In this document: positions 58,545 to 64,000 of the stretch, one piece after another
Position numbering within the stretch: position 1 is the first letter of the stretch
How the letters are laid out: every line of letters starts with the position of its first letter
DNA from: Morinoia aosen
Taxonomy: Eukaryota; Arthropoda; Malacostraca; Amphipoda; Talitridae
Reading direction: 5' to 3'
DNA: 64,000 bases
Assembly: GCA_030386875.1 (NCBI GenBank)
Contig: CM059563.1
Coordinates: 29,860,139-29,924,138, forward strand
Program-made: the position numbers and the translations under genes
Notes under the pieces: model-generated
What the model saw: the letters and a program-made list of their open reading frames with translations, nothing else
The model's database searches: none
What the model was told of the DNA's origin: nothing

Positions 58545-58759
58545 CAAGAGGTCCCCAAACTTTTCAGCCTCAGGGCCATACTGATTACTTCAGTAAGTTC
58601 CAAGGGCTGAAATCGTTTGTTTCGAAGGCCAAAACTATTTTTAATTTTTCTGTCATTATGTACAATGTCTAGAGTAGTCGCCGAGTGAGCGCGCTGAGTA
58701 CGTGTCTTTAGCTGTCGCGGGCCGGATTTGGCCCGCGGGCCATAGTTTGGAGACCCCTG
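58545..58759. mobile_element. hAT-type MITE, 215 bp, with target duplication
   Basis: The left end CAAGAGGTCCCCAAACTTTT and the right end (reverse complement CAGGGGTCTCCAAACTATGG) are hAT-style terminal inverted repeats. The right side continues with the CCCGCGGGCC-type words common in such elements. Flanks CTATACTG and CTATATTG are 8-bp duplications with one mismatch. Confidence 0.9.
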
Positions 58760-58884
58760 CTATATTGTTATCTCTTCTGTCTTTTCTCTCTCTTCCTCCC
58801 TAACTTGCTGTTTTAGTGCGCAGGAAATCCTTCGCAGAAATTTCATTCAAACGTTGCGCCCCAGAAATAACAATGCCAACATAC

Positions 58885-58981
58885 AGCCAATATCCTTTTA
58901 TTTACCTGGACTTTTCTCGCACGCCTGGAATGTCGTCTCGCACCCTCAGTGGTTGTGAGCACCCCAGGTTGGGGACTCCTG
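58885..58981. mobile_element. hAT element end fragment
   Basis: The right boundary reverse-complements to CAGGAGTCCCCAACCTGGGG followed by TGCTCACAACCACTGAGGG, a typical hAT terminus different from the one at 58545. The left end is missing or unrecognised. Confidence 0.55.
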
Positions 58982-59011
58982 GCATAAAGTATCTGTTTTC
59001 TACAGTTCATA

Positions 59012-59275
59012 CCAGTTAGGTAGGTCTTCTTTTTGTTGAAATAGAATAGGTTTTTGTTTTGTTACGGACCATCTTTTTTCGGTTCACTGCTGTCCTGTTT
59101 TTCAGAACCTACTACTTTTTTCTTCAACTTTTTCTTGTTTCATGAACTTCTTTCTTAGCTTCCTGTTTCTGTGCACCTTGTGCATAGATTCCGCGTTCCC
59201 TCAACTCCATACTAAATGGTGTCTTCCTCTTTCCACTCTTAGAACATCTTTGTCGTGCAGTTAAGGGAGGCTAAA
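59012..59275 (+). repeat. Family A repeat, 5'-truncated
   Basis: Begins at GTTAGGTAGGTCTTCTTTTT, well inside the family, and follows it to GGGAGGCTAAAAC. It ends next to an AAT microsatellite. Confidence 0.82.
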
Positions 59276-59281
59276 ACTTTC

Positions 59282-59282
<1 letters not shown>

Positions 59283-59317
<35 letters not shown>

Positions 59318-59318
59318 T
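59283..59318. repeat. AAT microsatellite
   Basis: Ten or so consecutive AAT triplets at the 3' end of a family A copy, possibly grown from its tail. Confidence 0.95.
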
Positions 59319-59399
59319 AACCTTCCAGCCTATATTATTAGTACAGATTAATACAATCGTTGGTGTCACAGCGAACGGACATCACACATTCTGTGCCTG

Positions 59400-59625
59400 A
59401 CAAAATAAGGCCATGTGGGTTTTCACATTGTATAATAACTCCAAATGTTATTCCTACGTTGACTCTTGCTGGACGTTGACATGCACGCTTTACTGGAAAG
59501 AGCGCTATTATATTCGTACGGTGTTCAAGATATCCAGACGGCTCACAGCCCCTGATGTGCTGGTGCAGTGTTATTCCTACGTAGCAACTCGATAAGGTGG
59601 GCCCGGTAGGAGAGTCCTTGGTCAA
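59400..59625. repeat. Diverged internal duplication of about 125 bp
   Basis: TGTTATTCCTACGT occurs at about 59448 and 59573 with similar surroundings. The 95-residue minus frame across it therefore shows an internal repeat (CYVGITLHQHIRGCEPSGYL versus VGITFGVIIQCENPHGLI). I recognise no family for it and coding is uncertain. Confidence 0.45.
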
Positions 59626-60001
59626 GTGGGTGAGCGAGGCCCGCCAACTTGTCCGTCCTCCGATATGTGGCTTCTGTTGACATCTCCGAAATTCCCGTCC
59701 GTGCCAGTTTCCGCCTACAATCCTGGGCCGATCCTCCTATTCTGAAGCTAGGAATTAATTGTGACGCCCGTTACCGAAGACTCAACTTGCTACACGCATG
59801 TCGCAAGTCCGCTTCTCGCGGCGTGTTGCCTTGCTGCTGGCCACCAAGATGTGAGAGGAGATATCTTGTGCGCTTCTGCTGGCAAACTGGTCTCGTTTGC
59901 TTTCTGTTGGACAATTTTTTTTAAATTGTTCTTCATGTGTTTTGAACAAGAGGATTATATCGTACTGCATTTGAAGACTACAAGTTCCTTGATAAGTTTA
60001 A

Positions 60002-60223
60002 CACGTGGCTTGTGATCCGACCATTCGACGGGTCATGCTTTAAGTTCTTCCTGCTGAGGAACGACCCATCGAAGGGTCGTTTGGAAAATTTCAACAATCT
60101 TTTAAAATAAATGGTATTTAATAGACTCAGTAAATATTTGGTATTTATAAAATTTCTAGAAACTTTTGACTTTAAATTTGACCTGAATATTCAAATTCCG
60201 TTTAACCTATCATGATCAACATG
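60002..60223 (-). mobile_element. TTAA-type MITE, family E
   Basis: Flanked by TTAA on both sides (59998-60001 and 60224-60227). Reverse-complemented it begins CATGTTGATCATGATAGG and contains GTTGAAATTTTCCAAACGAC, matching the element at 17552-17736. The left end is CACGTGGCTTGTGATCC. Non-coding. Confidence 0.85.
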
Positions 60224-60250
60224 TTAAGCTTTTTGAAAAAACGCAGTGTA

Positions 60251-60345
60251 CACCACAGATCACGTGGCCACCACAGATCACGTGGCCACCACAGATCACG
60301 CGGCCACCACAGATCACGTGGCCACCACAGATCACGCGGCCGCCA
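60251..60345. repeat. 18-bp array with E-box CACGTG
   Basis: About five units of CACCACAGATCACGTGGC, of which two are changed to CACGCG. Each intact unit has the palindromic CACGTG recognised by bHLH factors. Both strands are open (RSRGHH; RDLWWP) only because the unit lacks stops. Confidence 0.9.
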
Positions 60346-61885
60346 CCACCACCGCAACACCAGAAGCATGAACTCGTGTAGAAAGCAATGCCTCCTGATG
60401 TAGCAGGCGTAGCTAGCAGCGTTGCTCGATCGCCTGCTTGTTCCCATGCTAGGCAAAACAAGCCACGAACTTGTTTTTTGTTGTCCTGCATGAAAAACAC
60501 AGACCCGAGCGATTTGCGGAGTATAATAAATTCCTACCCAAGCGAAGCGAGAACATCTGTGTTTTTTTCAGGCGGGGCTCCGGGACCAGACTGAGTGTTG
60601 GTGAAGGTGGGATGAGATTGGAACGAACAAAAAGCTAACGTAGGAGTGAAGCTCACGCAGATTATTCATTTTCATCATTCAAAGACAGTGTTTTCCGTGA
60701 AGGCTTTGCTACTGCAACCCACAATATTATATACTTAGTTGCTTTCTCCATATGAAAAGCTCAACCTGTTCGTGAACAAAATGCATTTTAAATTTTTAGG
60801 CCGTATATTCATTACGCTCCATTTTATTCAATATGTGTTTCAATGAAGAGAATTATGTCGAGTTAAACTGAAACTTGAGTTTATCAAGTTGAGTCTTTAA
60901 ATCTGTTGAATGAGTTAAATGACGTGCATACCATTTGCAAATTCGTTCAACGTAAATTCAGCAAAAATTTTTTAATCTTCAAATCATCAGCACAATTTAA
61001 TGACAGAGACAAAGAACGTACAAAAAATTGCGCTGAGAGGCAGAAATAATATATTCGAATCCGAATTACAATGATACATCTTAACGATTTACACTCAGGT
61101 CATTATCATCAGATCTTTTAGTCTTTGTTTAAAATGTGCTAGTTGTTATTCATTGTTAGTATACCCTCATGTCTATACTTTTCACGTAAATCTTCCAATT
61201 TATAGCTATGCACCACATCCCGATGGCCATAGAAATTACAATACGCTCATGTCGTTCAGTATTTCCGCCCATAATTTACTCTCCTTCCTGTCATTGCAAA
61301 GAGCAAGGAATTAATGAAGTAATTTGCTCCACTGCCATGATACGTCGAACATCCGTCACAAAACGGAAGTTGATCAAATCAAGCGTCAACGCGCTGTTGC
61401 GGTCAAACTCGAGCTAAAGCGGACTTCAATGATGCGAGGGGGAGATGGGCTCGCTCTTCTCCAAGTCCATTGAAGTTATATGACTGATAGTTCCCGCCGT
61501 CAAAACAGGGATCGATCATCCTCAGGGCACACTCCCTGCTCTGTTAAAACTTTCCTCCTCCACAATGCACCGAGACAAATTCGGAATCCCAATCGGGCTG
61601 AGTGTTCCAAGCGGGCGGTCGATGTCTCGGCAAGCACTTTTTTATTTGAGGTATAAACTCGAAATGTGATCGAACTAAATCATTTTTGCCTTCATGTGTT
61701 TTTTGTTCTTTGTCGATTACTTCCAATTGTTGTGTGTATATCGCGTGTCATTGCTCAGTTTTATTGTATACTTTTTTTACATCTAGCCATTGTTTTGTAA
61801 ATACAGGGATGATTTCACGGGAAGTTTCGCTGAAGTTGGATGTGTTATATGCTACGTTGTGTTTATGTGACTTGCACTCTTCTGC
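60346..61885. other. No gene recognised
   Basis: No supported exon, RNA gene or element. Short frames on both strands have no recognised domain. Confidence 0.4.
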
Positions 61886-61889
61886 TCCT

Positions 61890-62110
61890 CAGGTGGATAC
61901 AGCTATTGTATCTATGGGAATTAGCGCTCCTAGTGGGGAAAATGATAGGCCCCGAGCTAAGAGTTAGGTCAAGGTTCACTGCTGTCCTGTTTTTCAGCAC
62001 CTACTACTTTCTTCTTCAACTTTGATCTTGCTTCTTAATCTTCTTTCCTCTCTTTGGATCGCATTTGTTGCGCATAAGGAGGCTCAAACTAACTAATAAT
62101 CTTATCTAAT
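61890..62110 (+). repeat. Family A repeat with internal deletion
   Basis: Starts CTCCTCAGGTGGATACAGC, but GAGTTAGGTCAA jumps directly to GGTTCACTGCTGTCC, and later TTCTTTCC jumps to TCTCTTTGGATCGC. Two internal segments of the family are missing. It ends GGAGGCTCAAACTAACTAAT with a short TAATCTTATCTAATC tail. Confidence 0.8.
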
Positions 62111-63512
62111 CTTGCACTCTTCTAGAGGGAAGACTGAACTGATACTGATGGTGTCACTCCTCTTCATAAAACCTTAGAGCATAATGTTGACACACCTGAA
62201 TTATGAAAACTTTTGCTAAATTAGAAACGCTTGTTTTTACGGTCTGTTAGGATTATTATCCGACTATTTTTGTCTCTTTCTTAGCAGGAATAAAGGATTA
62301 CAAAACTGACCTGTGTGATTTTCTTCGTTTTATTTCGACTTTCCATCTCCATCCTGCAAGATACCGTAAGTGTTAGAATTCATTCATTTTCATTTCTATT
62401 TTTCATCTCCTTCGAAATGCTACCGCATTTTTTACGGATCATTAGAAGCTATGCTCGCTGAGACCTGATCATGCAGAGCCCTTCGAATAAAATCTTTAGT
62501 GATAATCATCCTAATTGATCTGAATGGGAATGCACTTCTGAAAGGGACATTGATAAAATTACCATGCCTTAGAGTGGCCTCTCTGTGCCCTAAGCTCGAA
62601 ACAGAAGTTCTCAACTTCTCACGAGTTTTACTCTTAGGTCAACACTGGTCAAAAATCTTCCTGTTTTGAATGCAAATTCATTACTTAGATTCACGTGAAG
62701 TCATTGAGAGTGAAGCGGATTCAGTTTTTGGATTTATTACTGCATATGGTAGCTTGAAGATAGTTTTATCCAGCATGAAACAATGACACTTTTGTACATC
62801 GCTAAGAATATTACTCACATCAAAAATAGTCCCCTACCCGTTCATTTTATTTATTTTTATATACGAAATAATCCCGTATCCGTTTATTTCATTTCATTTC
62901 ATCTATTTTCGAGAGAAAACAACGCAAATCATCTGTTCTTTCAAAGCGCATGCCTCTCAGATGGCGAATTTAAAAATCCCGGGCCATTCCACTCTCGAAG
63001 AACAGCGCCCCCGACACCTGGCACGACCAATGCGCTCTGTAGCCGAGTCCCTTCCTCCTGCATTCTTTAGAGCCCTTGGCCGTGTGTTCGTCATGGCCAT
63101 TCATCCTCGAGCGCACCATCTGTTCTCCTCAGCAAATTCGGGTCTTGCTATATATCCTTCATCTCTCCAAGTAGGGGGTGCGAAACAAGAGCTGCAGCAA
63201 ACCACGCTCATCACGGTCCCCTTCATTTATGCTGCAGCTGGCAGTTTCATAAGTACATGCATGTCTGCTCCCTACCCTCCATCTTTATCACCTCGCCAAA
63301 TTTGTTGGGAAACTTCTCGATGCCATCCATCCTCATTATCGCACTTTGCTCCTGCCATCGTCTGTTAGTAGACCACGTATAGCTTGTCTATTAGTACTCC
63401 TCGTATGGTACGTTCGTTTAAGGACGTCTTATGTTAAGAAATTTTTAAAAGCCAATATGTTGGCATGTATCTCATGAGTCAACTTTTTTGGGGGAAATAA
63501 ACTGTTTTTCTA
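62111..63512. other. No gene recognised
   Basis: A 135-residue + frame (62961-63368) lies in less AT-rich DNA but has no recognisable domain and overlaps another frame. No splice pattern convinces me. Confidence 0.4.
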
Positions 63513-64000
63513 TCTTTCTTTCTTTTGCTTTCTTTCTTGTGCTTTCTTTCTTTTGCTTTCTCTCTTTTGCTTTCTTTCTTTTGCTTTCTTTCTTTTGCTT
63601 TCTTTCTTTTGCTTTCTTTCTTTTGCTTTCTCTCTTTTGCTTTCTTTCTTTTGCTTTCTTTCTTTTGCTTTCTTTCTTTTGCTTTCTCTCTTTTGCTTTC
63701 TTTCTTTTGCTTTCTCTCTTTTGCTTTCGATCTTTTGTTTTCTTTCTTTTGCTTTCTTTCTTTTGCTTTCTTTCTTTTGCTTTCTTTCTTTTGCTTTCTT
63801 TCTTTTGCTTTCTCTCTTTTGCTTTCTCTCTTTTGCTTTCTCTCTTTTGCTTTCTCTCTTTTGCTTTCTCTCTTTTGCTTTCTCTCTTTTGCTTTCTCTC
63901 TTTTGCTTTCTCTCTTTTGCTTTCTCTCTTTTGCTTTCTCTCTTTTGCTTTCTCTCTTTTGCTTTCTTTCTTTTGCTTTCTTTCTTTTGCTTTCTTTCTC
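63513..64000. repeat. 14-bp polypyrimidine minisatellite, runs off the window
   Basis: About 34 units of CTTTCTYTCTTTTG. The + strand is almost pure pyrimidine with one G per unit. The left part mixes CTTTCTTTC and CTTTCTCTC units, while 63805-63960 is a block of CTCTC units. The right end is not in the window. Confidence 0.96.

Noticed and set aside
59338-59625. 95-residue minus frame as a Cys-containing secreted-type protein
   Set aside because: Its internal repeat comes from a 125-bp DNA duplication, the + strand is also open, and no start, splice or family support was found.
62961-63368. 135-residue frame as a gene
   Set aside because: No recognisable domain, an overlapping second frame and no convincing splice or promoter signals.

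Overview
The window looks like a stretch of gene-poor, AT-rich nuclear DNA from an invertebrate, most likely an arthropod. The evidence is intron-split coding with GT/AG boundaries, a tRNA-derived SINE, hAT, piggyBac-type and mariner-type DNA transposon remnants, and many minisatellites. There are no operons, Shine-Dalgarno sites or long uninterrupted coding frames. Nearly every long open frame lies inside a tandem array whose unit happens to lack stop codons, so it is not evidence of a protein. No retrovirus, LTR element or Polinton was recognised. I could not identify the species.

The only host gene I can name is an R7BP-like gene (RGS7-family binding protein) on the + strand. One strong exon is at 49338-49504. 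A second is at about 55687-55853. A third, tentative terminal exon is at 56726-56820. The first exon or exons are not identified. Its introns carry minisatellites and interspersed repeats, and the 5' splice site of the second exon has been tandemly duplicated about four times.

Layout. 1-8.5 kb: two collinear, diverged copies of an unknown repeat about 2.6 kb long ('repeat C', offset about 5.3 kb), with a GC-rich hairpin at the same place in each but different inner stems. 8.7-11.4 kb: a piggyBac-like remnant and a MITE split by a tRNA-SINE. 13.2-14.2 kb: a 20-bp minisatellite of about 50 copies. 15-18 kb: two more TTAA-type MITEs, fragments of a retroposon-like family ('family A') and a GC-rich patch. 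19.9-22.7 kb: a 29-bp array, then a 1.95-kb hAT element with an 8-bp target duplication, inserted in a 17-bp minisatellite, then a 269-bp TTAA MITE. 24.4-31.1 kb: four large minisatellites (59, 20, 63 and 18/36 bp) and a mariner-type transposase remnant. 35.6-37.5 kb: a foldback-like element whose inverted arms each contain a 21-bp minisatellite, abutting a 475-bp MITE. 38-46 kb: mostly blank, with two family A copies. 46-48.5 kb: 17-bp and 23-bp arrays. 49.3-56.8 kb: the R7BP-like gene. 58-62.1 kb: family A copies, two hAT fragments, a MITE and an E-box-bearing 18-bp array. 63.5-64 kb: a 14-bp polypyrimidine array that runs off the end.

The DNA is therefore mostly transposon debris and satellite-like arrays around one signalling gene. 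The observations I would follow first are the covarying hairpins of repeat C, the foldback-like element with minisatellite arms, the duplicated splice donor in the R7BP-like gene, and the dense set of TTAA MITEs. All similarities were judged by eye; no search or alignment program was run.
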